From assembly GCA_041393535.1 (NCBI GenBank), contig JAWKJY010000016.1:1-64000 (forward strand): a DNA stretch of 64,000 bases. The letters are read 5' to 3'. The notes under the pieces are model-generated. The model was given only the letters and a program-made list of their open reading frames with translations, was not told the origin of the DNA and made no database searches. Numbering within the stretch: position 1 is the stretch's first letter; every line of letters starts with the position of its first letter. Positions 51,121 to 59,304 of the stretch are shown here, one piece after another. Position numbers and translations under genes: made by a program. Source of the stretch: JAWKJY01 sp041393535 (GTDB lineage: Bacteria; Actinomycetota; Thermoleophilia; Gaiellales; Gaiellaceae).

Positions 51121-52083
51121 CTAGCGCGGGTCGCCGGTGCGCGTGAACGCGGGGAGCGGCGCGCCGGCGACGCGCGTGCGCAGGCGGTAGACGGCGCGCG
51201 GCGTCGTCACGAACAGCGTCCGGTCGTCGGGCTCGCCCCAGGCGAGGTTCGACGGGATCGCAGGCAGGCGCACGGTGCCGAGGTGCTCGCCGGCCGGCGA
51301 GACGAGCCAGATCCCGCCGAGTCCGGTGCACCAGATCGTGCCGCGCTCGTCGCACTTCATCCCGTCCGGGATCCCGTACGGGAGCTCGCCGCGCTCGACG
51401 AGCGAGTCGACCAGCTCCTGGACGTCCTCGATCGGAGGGCCCTGGGAGGAGACGACCTCGCCGCCGGCGAGCGAGCCGTCGTCGCGCACCGCGAAGGCGC
51501 GGACGTGGCGACGGATCGAGTCGTTCACGTAGAGGGTCGACTCGTCCGGCGAGAAGCAGAGGCCGTTCGGGATCGCGAAGTCGTCGACGACGAGGTCGGG
51601 CTCGCCCCCGCCCGGGGGGACGCGGAAGACGCCCTGGACGTCGATCTGGCGCGGCCGCGGCACGCCGTGCGGCCGAGACCGGCCCGAAGGCGGGTCGGTG
51701 AACCAGATCGACCCGTCCGAGCGGACGACGACGTCGTTCGGCGAGTTCAGCTCCTTGCCCTGCCAGTGCGAGGCGACCACCTCGATCGAGCCGTCCCGGT
51801 CGGTCCGGGTGACACGGCTCGTCGCGGCCTCGCAGGCGAGCAGTCGCCCCTCGCGGTCGAACGCGAGGCCGTTCGCCATCTCGCTCGGCTCGCGCCACGT
51901 CCGGATGCCCCGCTCCGGGTGCCAGGCGCGGACGATCGAGTCGGGGATGTCGCTGAACAGGAGCTCTCCCTCGACGACGTCCCAGGCGGGACCCTCCGTG
52001 AAGTGGAAGCCGCTGCCGATCTCCTCGACGGGCGCGTCGACGTCGATCAGCTCGTGGAAGGCGGGGGCGAGGGCCTCGTGCAC
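51121..52083 (-). CDS. SMP-30/gluconolactonase-family protein
   Basis: The 320-residue beta-propeller protein has the divalent-metal ligands of the family: Glu in EEIGSGFHFTEGPAWD, Asn in NSPNDVVVRSDGSIWFTDP and Asn/Asp in PNGLCFSPDESTLYVND. It would hydrolyse a sugar lactone or related ester. Start GTG 52083 is preferred to ATG 52092, because TAGCAT on the minus strand ends 7 nt before it and overlaps the longer start. It diverges from the acyl-CoA ligase gene. Confidence 0.85.
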   Translation of the reverse strand: MHEALAPAFHELIDVDAPVEEIGSGFHFTEGPAWDVVEGELLFSDIPDSIVRAWHPERGIRTWREPSEMANGLAFDREGRLLACEAATSRVTRTDRDGSIEVVASHWQGKELNSPNDVVVRSDGSIWFTDPPSGRSRPHGVPRPRQIDVQGVFRVPPGGGEPDLVVDDFAIPNGLCFSPDESTLYVNDSIRRHVRAFAVRDDGSLAGGEVVSSQGPPIEDVQELVDSLVERGELPYGIPDGMKCDERGTIWCTGLGGIWLVSPAGEHLGTVRLPAIPSNLAWGEPDDRTLFVTTPRAVYRLRTRVAGAPLPAFTRTGDPR

Positions 52084-52090
52084 GTGGCGC

Positions 52091-52096
52091 ATGCTA
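52091..52096 (-). promoter_or_regulatory. -10 box of leaderless promoter, SMP-30 gene
   Basis: TAGCAT on the minus strand ends 7 nt before GTG 52083. Confidence 0.4.
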
Positions 52097-52127
52097 CGAC
52101 GTCGTGGCGGCGAGCGGGCGGACGGTG

Positions 52128-52133
52128 TAGAAC
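52128..52133 (+). promoter_or_regulatory. -10-like box, acyl-CoA ligase gene
   Basis: TAGAAC ends 6 nt before ATG 52140. The last base departs from TANNNT. Confidence 0.35.
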
Positions 52134-52139
52134 GGCTCC

Positions 52140-53780
52140 ATGCCGACCTACGAGGAAGCCCGCGCCGCCTTCCGGCTCGACGTGCCGGCGCGGTTCAACT
52201 ACGCGCTCGACGTCGTCGACGGCTGGGCCGCCCGCGAGCCGGCGCGCGAGGCGCTCGTCGCCGTCGGGCCCGCCGGCGAGCACGTCGCGACGCTGACCTT
52301 CGCCGACCTGCGCGACCGCTCGAACCGGGTCGCGAACGCGCTCGCCGCCCACGGCGTGGGGAAGGGCGACCGGCTGCTCGTCGTGCTCCCGCGCGTGCCC
52401 GAGTGGTACGACGTCGTGCTCGGCGCGATCAAGCTCGGCGCGCTGCCGATGCCGACGACGACGCAGGCGACTGCGCGTGACCTGGCCTACCGGATCCGCG
52501 TCTCCGAGGCGAGCGCGGTCGTCGTCGACGAGGACGCCGCCCGCGTGCTTGAGGGGGTGCGCGACGAGCTCCCGTCGCTGCGCCTGCTCGTCGTCCACGG
52601 CGCACCGCCCGCCGACGGCTGGCTGCGCCTCGCCGACCTCGCCGCGGCAGCCTCCGACCGCGCACCCGGCGCCGACCCGACCGCGGCGGACGACCCGATG
52701 CTCCTCTACTTCACGTCCGGCACGGTCGCCTACCCGAAGATGGTGCTGCACACGCAGGCCTCGCTCGGGATCGGCCACCAGGTGACCGCGCGCTGGTGGC
52801 ACGGGCTGGAGCCCGGCGACCTGCACTGGACGATCTCGGACATGGGCTGGGCGAAGGCCGCCTGGGGGATGCTCTTCGGCCAGTGGCAGGTGGGCTGCCG
52901 CGTCTTCCTCCTCGACCAGCGGGGCAAGCCGGACGTCGACCTGCTGCTGGCGCTGCCCGGCCGCTACGGCATCTCGACCATGTGCGCGCCGCCGACGCTC
53001 TTCCGCGCGTTCGTGCAGCAGGACCTGACGCGCGTCGACACGTCGACCCTGCGCCGCGTGCTGTCGGCGGGCGAGCCGCTGAACCCCGAGGTGATGCGCG
53101 CCTGGCAGGACGGCACCGGGCACGCGATCTACGAGGGCTACGGCCAGACGGAGACCGCGTGCCTCTGCGCGACGACCCCGCTGCTCGAGGTGCGGCCCGG
53201 CTCGATGGGGAAGCCGTGCCCGACCTACGACGTGCGGATCCTCGCCGACGACGGCGCGCTCGCGGCGCCCGGCCAGGAGGGCCGGATCGCCGTGCGCGTC
53301 GCGCCCGAGCGGCCGGTCGGGCTGTTCCGCGAGTACTGGCGCGACCCGGAGGCGACGGCCGCGTCCTTCGAGGGCGACTGGTACCTGACCGGCGACCGTG
53401 GCACGGTCGACGAGGACGGCTACGTCTGGTTCGTCGGGCGCGCCGACGACGTGATCATCTCCGCCTCCTACCGGATCGGGCCGTTCGAGGTCGAGTCGGC
53501 CTTGATCGAGCACCCGGCCGTCGCCGAGGCCGCGGTGGTCGCGAAGCCCGATCCCGCGCGCACGAGCATCGTCAAGGCCTACGTCGTCCTCGCCCCCGGC
53601 TCGACCGCGTCCGCCGGGCTCGAGCGGGAGCTGCAGGAGCACTGCAAGCGCGTGACCGCGCCGTACAAGTACCCGCGCGAGATCGACTTTGTCGCCGAGC
53701 TGCCGAAGACGATCAGCGGCAAGATCCGTCGCACGGAGCTTCGCGACCGCGCGACCGCCGAGGCGGCCGGGGGGGCCTGA
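52140..53780 (+). CDS. Medium-chain-type acyl-CoA synthetase (AMP-forming)
   Basis: The 546-residue ANL enzyme activates a carboxylic acid with ATP and CoA. Motifs in order: P-loop LLYFTSGTVAYPKMVLH, YEGYGQTETACLC, the hinge region WYLTGDRGTVDEDGYVWFVGRADDVI and the catalytic C-terminal Lys in KTISGKIRRTELR. Overall spacing follows the MACS (medium-chain/xenobiotic) group and ACSM-like enzymes. The substrate is not deducible. It stands alone next to a lactonase-like gene. Confidence 0.88.
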   Translation: MPTYEEARAAFRLDVPARFNYALDVVDGWAAREPAREALVAVGPAGEHVATLTFADLRDRSNRVANALAAHGVGKGDRLLVVLPRVPEWYDVVLGAIKLGALPMPTTTQATARDLAYRIRVSEASAVVVDEDAARVLEGVRDELPSLRLLVVHGAPPADGWLRLADLAAAASDRAPGADPTAADDPMLLYFTSGTVAYPKMVLHTQASLGIGHQVTARWWHGLEPGDLHWTISDMGWAKAAWGMLFGQWQVGCRVFLLDQRGKPDVDLLLALPGRYGISTMCAPPTLFRAFVQQDLTRVDTSTLRRVLSAGEPLNPEVMRAWQDGTGHAIYEGYGQTETACLCATTPLLEVRPGSMGKPCPTYDVRILADDGALAAPGQEGRIAVRVAPERPVGLFREYWRDPEATAASFEGDWYLTGDRGTVDEDGYVWFVGRADDVIISASYRIGPFEVESALIEHPAVAEAAVVAKPDPARTSIVKAYVVLAPGSTASAGLERELQEHCKRVTAPYKYPREIDFVAELPKTISGKIRRTELRDRATAEAAGGA

Positions 53781-53788
53781 CGCGAGAA

Positions 53789-53825
53789 CCCCGCTCACGG
53801 GCAGGCCGGACGCGCCGGAGCGGGG
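53789..53825 (+). terminator. Hairpin after acyl-CoA ligase
   Basis: CCCCGCTC (53789-53796) pairs with GAGCGGGG (53818-53825) across a 21-nt loop that can fold further. It starts 9 nt after the stop codon. Confidence 0.45.
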
Positions 53826-54005
53826 ATGCGGCACCGACCCACCCGCGCTCTACGATGGCCGTGTGAGCGTCGCAGCCCGGGGGGCGCGCCCGTCGTCCGC
53901 GCCGTGGACGGGATGCAGTGACCTGCCGTCGAGCCGGCCGCGCTCGCGCGCGCCGAGCGGCCGCGACGAGGATCGAGGCGGCCCGCGACGAAGGAGGCGC
54001 CGGCG

Positions 54006-55937
54006 ATGCCACGTCCCGGCGGACAGTCCCGTGCGCTCTCCGATCTCGCGGTGCTGGCCGGTGGGGCGCTCGCCGGCTTCCTGCTCGCCCGCTCGCGCAC
54101 CGCGCCGGGGGCCGACGTGGCCGCTGAGCCCGGGCCGGTCCCGCCGTCGGAGCCGCCGCCTCCCTCCGCCCCCGAGCCGTCTGCGAGCCCGCCCCCGCCC
54201 GGCCCGCCCGCGGCGCTCGCCGCTGCCGTGACGCTACCGCCGGTCCCGCCGGCGGCGCCTGCCCGGCGCCGGCGCTTCGGCTGGAAGCGCGTCCTCCTGC
54301 TCGTGGTCGTCGGGCTGCTCCTCCTCGCGGCCGGCATCGCGGCCTACGTCTACGCCGAGGCGCGCGCCGTCGTCGGCGAGTTCAGCGCCGGCGAGAAGCA
54401 GCAGGTCGTCGAGGCGACGAGGAAGGAGCTCGACGTGGCGCCCAGGTGGGACGCCGAGGCGCGGCTCGCCGCCGAGGAGGCCGCGCCGAGCGTCTCGCCC
54501 GGCCCGTCCGCCGCCCCGGCTGTCGACGCCGAGCCTGCCGAGCCGCCGGCCGCGCCGCCCGCGGCGCCGCCCGGGCGCGAGCCGGAGCCCTCGGCCGCGC
54601 CCGTCGCCGAGACCGCCCCGGCCCCCGCGGCCACGGGGGCGGAGACCACCACGGCCCCGGTCGAGGCGGAGAAGCCCCCGGAGCCGACGACCCTGCTGCT
54701 GATCGGCTCGGACCGCCGCTGGGGCGAGACCGCGACCGGTCGCTCCGACACGATCGTGCTCGTGCGGCTCGACGAGGCGAACGACCTCGTCTCGGTCCTC
54801 TCGATCCCGCGCGACCTGCTCGTGCCGATCCCGGGCTACGGCGAGGAGAAGATCAACAGCGCGTACGCGCTCGGCGGCGCGGCGCTCCTGACCGCGACGG
54901 TGCGGGACTACTTCGGCGTCCGCATCGACCACTTCCTCGAGGTCACGTTCGACGGCTTCGGCGACCTCGTGACGCAGATCGGCGGCGTCCTCCTGCCCGT
55001 CGACCAGCGCTACTACGTGCCGCCGAACAGCGGCCACATGGCGATCGACGTGCAGCCCGGATACCAGCGGCTGCAGCGCGACGACGCGCTGTCGTTCGTG
55101 CGCTTCCGCCACTACGACTCCGACTTCCACCGCGCAGCGCGCCAGCAGCTCTTCCTGCGCGAGGTCAAGCGGCAGATCCGGGAGTCCCGCTACGACTTCG
55201 TGAAGATGCGCAACCTGATCCGGGCCTTCGCCCGGGCGAGCGCCTCGGACATCGACTCGGTCGGCGAGCTCTGGGGCCTCGCGAACGCGTTCATCCGCGT
55301 GCCAGCCGACCGCGTCACCCGCGTGACCCTCGACGCGTCGCCCGGCGGCAGCTCGGTCTCGTCCTACCTGGTCGCGAGCCAGACCCAGCTCGACGACGCC
55401 CTGCGGCAGTTCCTCTTCCCGCGCCGCCAGGTGAAGGAGCAGATCGAGGCGTCGAAGGAGCTGGCGGCGCCCGCCACGGCGCCGAAGCCGGAGGACGGCT
55501 CGACGACGACCACGCCGGTCGAGGGGCTCGTCGTGGACGACGGCGGCGTCGGCCGCACCCTGATCGAGCCGCTGAAGCCGGCGATGCAGCGCTGCGCCCT
55601 CACGGCGCTGCCTCCGGGCTTCTCCTGGCCGAGCGGGGCCGCGCGGGCCTACGAGCTCGAGGGCAGCCCGGCGATCGCCGCGTACGCGACCCTGAGCTCC
55701 GGCGACTCGCTCCTCCTGATGCAGACGACGCTCAAGGACCCGCCGGTCCTCGCGAGCCCGTCCCGCACGGTGAAGCGCGGCGGCCGCGAGTACGAGATCT
55801 GGTTCGAGAGCGGCAAGGTGCGGCAGGTGGCCTGGCGCCTCGGCCCGACGCGGGCCTGGCTGACGAACACGCTGCGCAACACGCTCACGGGCGCCCAGCT
55901 GCTCGCGCTCGCCCAGAGCTGCAAGCCGCTCCGGTAG
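54006..55937 (+). CDS. LytR-CpsA-Psr (LCP) cell-wall ligase
   Basis: The 643-residue protein starts after a GAAGGAGG site. A cytoplasmic proline-rich region (about residues 30-90) leads to a membrane helix (VLLLVVVGLLLLAAGIAAYVYA). An extracellular Ala/Pro/Glu-rich linker follows, then the LCP domain: LLLIGSDRRWGETATGRSDTIVLVRL, VLSIPRDLLVPIPGYGEEKINSAYALGG and DALSFVRFRHYDSDFHRAARQQLF. The Asp and Arg residues that bind the pyrophosphate-polyprenyl donor are kept. A C-terminal region with an LytR_C-like domain ends it. It attaches glycopolymers to peptidoglycan. Confidence 0.9.
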   Translation: MPRPGGQSRALSDLAVLAGGALAGFLLARSRTAPGADVAAEPGPVPPSEPPPPSAPEPSASPPPPGPPAALAAAVTLPPVPPAAPARRRRFGWKRVLLLVVVGLLLLAAGIAAYVYAEARAVVGEFSAGEKQQVVEATRKELDVAPRWDAEARLAAEEAAPSVSPGPSAAPAVDAEPAEPPAAPPAAPPGREPEPSAAPVAETAPAPAATGAETTTAPVEAEKPPEPTTLLLIGSDRRWGETATGRSDTIVLVRLDEANDLVSVLSIPRDLLVPIPGYGEEKINSAYALGGAALLTATVRDYFGVRIDHFLEVTFDGFGDLVTQIGGVLLPVDQRYYVPPNSGHMAIDVQPGYQRLQRDDALSFVRFRHYDSDFHRAARQQLFLREVKRQIRESRYDFVKMRNLIRAFARASASDIDSVGELWGLANAFIRVPADRVTRVTLDASPGGSSVSSYLVASQTQLDDALRQFLFPRRQVKEQIEASKELAAPATAPKPEDGSTTTTPVEGLVVDDGGVGRTLIEPLKPAMQRCALTALPPGFSWPSGAARAYELEGSPAIAAYATLSSGDSLLLMQTTLKDPPVLASPSRTVKRGGREYEIWFESGKVRQVAWRLGPTRAWLTNTLRNTLTGAQLLALAQSCKPLR

Positions 55938-55973
55938 CGACCGGCCGCGGCGCCGTCGGCCCCGCGCCGCCGC

Positions 55974-56372
55974 CTAGTACGCGACGCGCAGGGTGACCCT
56001 CGCCGCGCCGGTGCCGCTCCGCTTCGAGACGCGGAGGTAGTACGTGTCGCTCGGGAGGCTCTCGAACTGCGCCGAGCAGACGTCGTTCGCGCCGGCGCGC
56101 TCGCACGCGTACGTGCTCGTGTCGATCAGCGTCGTGTGGAACGAGTAGTCCGAGTTGCGGATCCGCAGGAAGACCCGGCGCCCGTGGGGGACGGTGAGCT
56201 CGACGCGGAAGGCGGGGCGCGTGGCGTCCTCGGCCGTGTAGGTGCGCACCTGCTTGCCCTTCTTCAGGCTCCAGGTGTGCTCGTACGTGGTCGTCGTGCC
56301 GGCCGCGGCCGTCCCGGCCGTCGCCGCGAGGGCCAGCGCAGCGATCGCGCTGGTGAGGATCGTCCGCCGCAT
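55974..56372 (-). CDS. Small secreted protein, unknown function
   Basis: The 132-residue precursor starts at ATG 56372 with AAGGAGA 6 nt upstream. The upstream in-frame ATG adds only arginine-rich residues. Signal peptide: RRTILTSAIAALALAATAGTAAA. The mature protein contains two Cys (YACERAGANDVCSAQF) that could form a disulfide and strands such as RRVFLRIRNSDYSFHTTLID and DTYYLRVSKRSGTGAARVTLRV, resembling a pre-peptidase C-terminal (PPC-like) beta sandwich. Function unknown. Confidence 0.75.
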   Translation of the reverse strand: MRRTILTSAIAALALAATAGTAAAGTTTTYEHTWSLKKGKQVRTYTAEDATRPAFRVELTVPHGRRVFLRIRNSDYSFHTTLIDTSTYACERAGANDVCSAQFESLPSDTYYLRVSKRSGTGAARVTLRVAY

Positions 56373-56495
56373 CGTCTGTCTCCTTGCCGTCGCCGTCCCT
56401 GGTGTCCTACGCACCGTGGTCGGCAGGTGTTCGGAGACGATGAGGGCGGCGTTCGGATCTCGCCGGTCACGCGCCGCGGCGGAACCCGGCCGTTC

Positions 56496-56522
56496 GGGAC
56501 ACGTCCGCCCGGGACATGTCCC
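56496..56522. promoter_or_regulatory. Two tandem palindromic sites
   Basis: GGGACACGTCC (56496-56506) and the perfect 12-bp palindrome GGGACATGTCCC (56511-56522) start 15 bp apart. They lie upstream of the secreted protein gene on the minus strand and look like a two-site operator. Confidence 0.45.
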
Positions 56523-56685
56523 CTTCGGCGATCAGGGGGCCGCCACTCCTCCGCCCCGCCGTCGAGCCTAGCGCCGGAACGCGCACGCGTTGCGCGCAAG
56601 CCGTGGCGGAAGCGTGACGATCCCTGCGCCGCGGCGCGACCGGGCCCGCGGCGGCGGCGGTCGTCAGCCGCTGGCGGGCGCGCAC

Positions 56686-56711
56686 GGCCGGGCGGGAGCT
56701 CCCACCCGGCC
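56686..56711 (-). terminator. Terminator hairpin of LLM oxidoreductase gene
   Basis: GGCCGGGCGGGAG (56686-56698) and CTCCCACCCGGCC (56699-56711) pair at 12 of 13 positions. The structure begins 18 nt past the stop at 56729. Confidence 0.6.
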
Positions 56712-56728
56712 GCGCCGCGCCGCGCGGC

Positions 56729-57895
56729 TCAGCGGGCCTGGCGAGCCTGCTCGTAGCGGTCGACCTCCTGCTGGACCGCCGCCGCGGCCTTCTCGACGAG
56801 GCCGGAGCGGAGCGCCTTCGCGCGCGCCTCCGAGGCCCTCGTCGACACCGTCGAGCCCTGGAACTCGGGCATGACGTAGCGGGAGATCAGGTCGAACGAG
56901 CGGATCGTCGCCTCGGGGTTCGCCCACTCGTGCGCGAGCGTGAGGTAGCAGCCGAACCCGCCCGACTGGTCGAGCAGCCGCTCGATCTGGCGGCACGCGT
57001 CGTCGGGCGTCCCGATCACCGCGTAGCCGGAGCGGTTCAGCGCGTCGACGCGCTCCTCGAACGTCGTCCCCTCGAAGGCCATCTGCGGGAACGCCGCCGT
57101 GCCCTGGAAGTACTCGATGTAGTGGTCGAGCCCGTAGCGGCAGTCGGCGATCGCCTGCTCGCGCGTCTCGGCGATGTGCATCAGGCCGACGAGCCGCCAG
57201 TTGCGCCGGTCGACCGTCTGGCCGGCCAGCTCGGCCTGCTCCGAGCAGATCCCCCAGTGGTGGGCCAGCGCGTCGAAGCCGATGTCCGTCGTCGCGCCGA
57301 GCGACATCAGGCCGATGCCGTGCTTGCCGGCGAGCGTCGCGCCGACCGGCGAGGACGTGGCGGCGACGGCGAGCTCGAAGTGCGGGTCGGTGAACGGCTT
57401 CAGGTGCATCCGCGCCTCGCGGAGCGTGAACCAGTCGGTCTCGACCGTCACCGGCTCGTCCGAGCGCAGGAGCTGGACGATCGCGTCGAGCGACTCGGCC
57501 ATCATCGGCCGCTGCCGCGCCGGCTCGATCCCGAGCATCGCCGCGTCCGAGGGCAGCGAGCCGGGCCCGACGCCGAGCATGACGCGACCGCGCGTGAGGT
57601 GGTCGAGCATGCAGAGGCGGTCGGCCACCATCAGCGGGTGGTGGTACGGGAGGGAGACGACGCCGGTGCCGAGCTTGATCGTCCTCGTGCGCTCCGCGAC
57701 GGTGGCGATGAAGATCTCCGGCGAGGAGATGATCTCCGCGCCGGCCGAGTGGTGCTCGCCGATCCACGCCTCGTCGAAGCCGAGCCGGTCGAGGTGCGTC
57801 ACCAGCTCGAGGTCGCGCTGCAGCGCCCGCGTCGGGTTGGTGCGGGACTGGTGGATGGGCGGCATGAAGATGCCGAAGCGGAGCCCAGCGTGCAT
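56729..57895 (-). CDS. LLM-class flavin-dependent oxidoreductase
   Basis: The 388-residue protein is a bacterial-luciferase-like TIM barrel: LRFGIFMPPIHQSRTNP, FDEAWIGEHHSAGAEIISSPEIF, IKLGTGVVSLPYHHPLMVADR and GRVMLGVGPGSLPSDAAMLGI. It uses reduced FMN or F420; the flavin type cannot be told. ATG 57895 is chosen over the frame's earlier ATG because AGGAGGGG lies 5 nt upstream. It is monocistronic with its own terminator. Confidence 0.88.
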   Translation of the reverse strand: MHAGLRFGIFMPPIHQSRTNPTRALQRDLELVTHLDRLGFDEAWIGEHHSAGAEIISSPEIFIATVAERTRTIKLGTGVVSLPYHHPLMVADRLCMLDHLTRGRVMLGVGPGSLPSDAAMLGIEPARQRPMMAESLDAIVQLLRSDEPVTVETDWFTLREARMHLKPFTDPHFELAVAATSSPVGATLAGKHGIGLMSLGATTDIGFDALAHHWGICSEQAELAGQTVDRRNWRLVGLMHIAETREQAIADCRYGLDHYIEYFQGTAAFPQMAFEGTTFEERVDALNRSGYAVIGTPDDACRQIERLLDQSGGFGCYLTLAHEWANPEATIRSFDLISRYVMPEFQGSTVSTRASEARAKALRSGLVEKAAAAVQQEVDRYEQARQAR

Positions 57896-57968
57896 CGATC
57901 CCCTCCTGGTCGGGTGCCCCTGCGCGGGGAACGATGGCACAGTCGGCCGCGTGGCGCGGTGCCTGCCG

Positions 57969-59213
57969 TCAGGCGAGCAGCGACTCGGCCGCCTGGCGGC
58001 CGGTCTCGAGCGCCCCGTGCAGGGAGGCGTGCGCGCGGTGGTCGCCCGCGACGAGGACGCCGCCGACGCGCAGCTGCCGGTCGAGCGGCCCGAGCGGCGT
58101 CACCGCGGGGAGCGAGTCGGGGATGCGGAGGACGCGCAGCGTGCGCCAGCCGTCGACCTGTCCGCCGAACCAGCTGCGCAGCTGCGATCGCGCCGCCGCG
58201 TCGAGCTCGGCGTCGGTGGCGCCGCGCGGGTCGACGACCGTCGCGCTGACGAGCGCGGCCCCCGACGGCGCGTAGCTCGGCTGCACGTCGCTGAGGACGG
58301 CGAGGTCGTTCACGGGGCCCTGGCCGGTCCCGTCGAGGACGAGGGTCGGCTCGCCCACCGGCGAGGCGTCGGCCGCGTACTGGAGGTAGGCGCCGCCGCG
58401 GAACGACGGCAGCTCGACCCCCGCGACGAGGCCGGCCGCCGCGCGCCCGTCGGTGGCGACGACGACGGCGTCCGCCTCGATCCGCTCGCCGGCGGCGAGC
58501 ACGACCGCGCCGGGCTCGACCGCCTGCACCGCGACCCCGGTGCGGAGCACGTCCGCGGCGAGACGGCTCGCGAGCTGCGCGGGGATCGCCTCCATGCCGT
58601 CGTGCGGCAGCGCGGCGGAGCCCGTTGCGAACATCCGCACGACGAAGTCGAGCATCCGGCTCGACGTCGAGAGCGAGCGATCGAGCATGACGCCGCCGAG
58701 GAACGGGCGGAAGAAGCGCTCGACCATCGCCGCGCTGAAGCCGAGGTTGCAGAGCGCGTCGAGCGTCGTCGTCTCCGGCCGCGAGAGCAGGTGCTGCAGC
58801 GGGCCCGCCTTCGCGCGTCCGACGAGCCTCGCAGAGGCGGCGAGGTCGGGGAGGGTCACGGCCGGGGACGCGAGCCCGCGCGCCGCGTCGCCGGGCCGGC
58901 GCAGCGGGTTCGCGACGCGCGTGAACCGGTTGCCCACCCGCGACAGCGCGCCCGGGTAGAAGTGGCCGAGCGCGAGGCCCTCGTAGTCGAGCCAGCGCTG
59001 CGCCTCAGGGTAGGCGGTGAGCAGCACCTGGAAGCCGCGGTCGAGCAGGAAGCCGTCGACCCGGTCGGTGCGGACGCGGCCGCCCGGGCGGCCGTCGCGC
59101 TCCAGCACGAGCACGTGGCGGCCCTCCTGCTGCAGGCGCAGGGCGCATGCCAGGCCGGCCACGCCCGCGCCGACCACGACGACGTCGGGACGGCCTGTCG
59201 GGGGCGCGCTCAT
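57969..59213 (-). CDS. FAD-dependent amine-oxidase/desaturase-like protein
   Basis: The 414-residue flavoprotein has the N-terminal dinucleotide fold VVVVGAGVAGLACALRLQ with the ribose Glu in VLVLERDGRPGGRVRT. It closes with the FAD motif VLVAGDHRAHASLHGALETGRQAA. The substrate domain (FFRPFLGGVMLDRSLSTSSRML) resembles protoporphyrinogen oxidase and carotenoid desaturase relatives. ATG 59213 follows TACCAT by 8 nt. A carotenoid role is possible given the CrtC-like gene 1.6 kb away. Confidence 0.85.
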   Translation of the reverse strand: MSAPPTGRPDVVVVGAGVAGLACALRLQQEGRHVLVLERDGRPGGRVRTDRVDGFLLDRGFQVLLTAYPEAQRWLDYEGLALGHFYPGALSRVGNRFTRVANPLRRPGDAARGLASPAVTLPDLAASARLVGRAKAGPLQHLLSRPETTTLDALCNLGFSAAMVERFFRPFLGGVMLDRSLSTSSRMLDFVVRMFATGSAALPHDGMEAIPAQLASRLAADVLRTGVAVQAVEPGAVVLAAGERIEADAVVVATDGRAAAGLVAGVELPSFRGGAYLQYAADASPVGEPTLVLDGTGQGPVNDLAVLSDVQPSYAPSGAALVSATVVDPRGATDAELDAAARSQLRSWFGGQVDGWRTLRVLRIPDSLPAVTPLGPLDRQLRVGGVLVAGDHRAHASLHGALETGRQAAESLLA

Positions 59214-59221
59214 CGCCCTCG

Positions 59222-59227
59222 ATGGTA
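59222..59227 (-). promoter_or_regulatory. -10 box, FAD protein gene
   Basis: TACCAT on the minus strand ends 8 nt before ATG 59213. Confidence 0.35.
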
Positions 59228-59304
59228 CCCGCCGCCGACGGGGCTCCCGGCGCCGCTGGCAGGCTGTCGCCATCCGCCGCCTGCCCCGGATCGCCCTTCC
59301 CCGG

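Larger units (their letters stand above)
56373..56728. other. 356-nt intergenic region
   Basis: No gene is supported here. It holds two tandem palindromes at 56496-56522 and, near its right end, the hairpin that should terminate the LLM oxidoreductase gene. The left part contains the ribosome site and presumed promoter of the small secreted protein. Confidence 0.6.
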
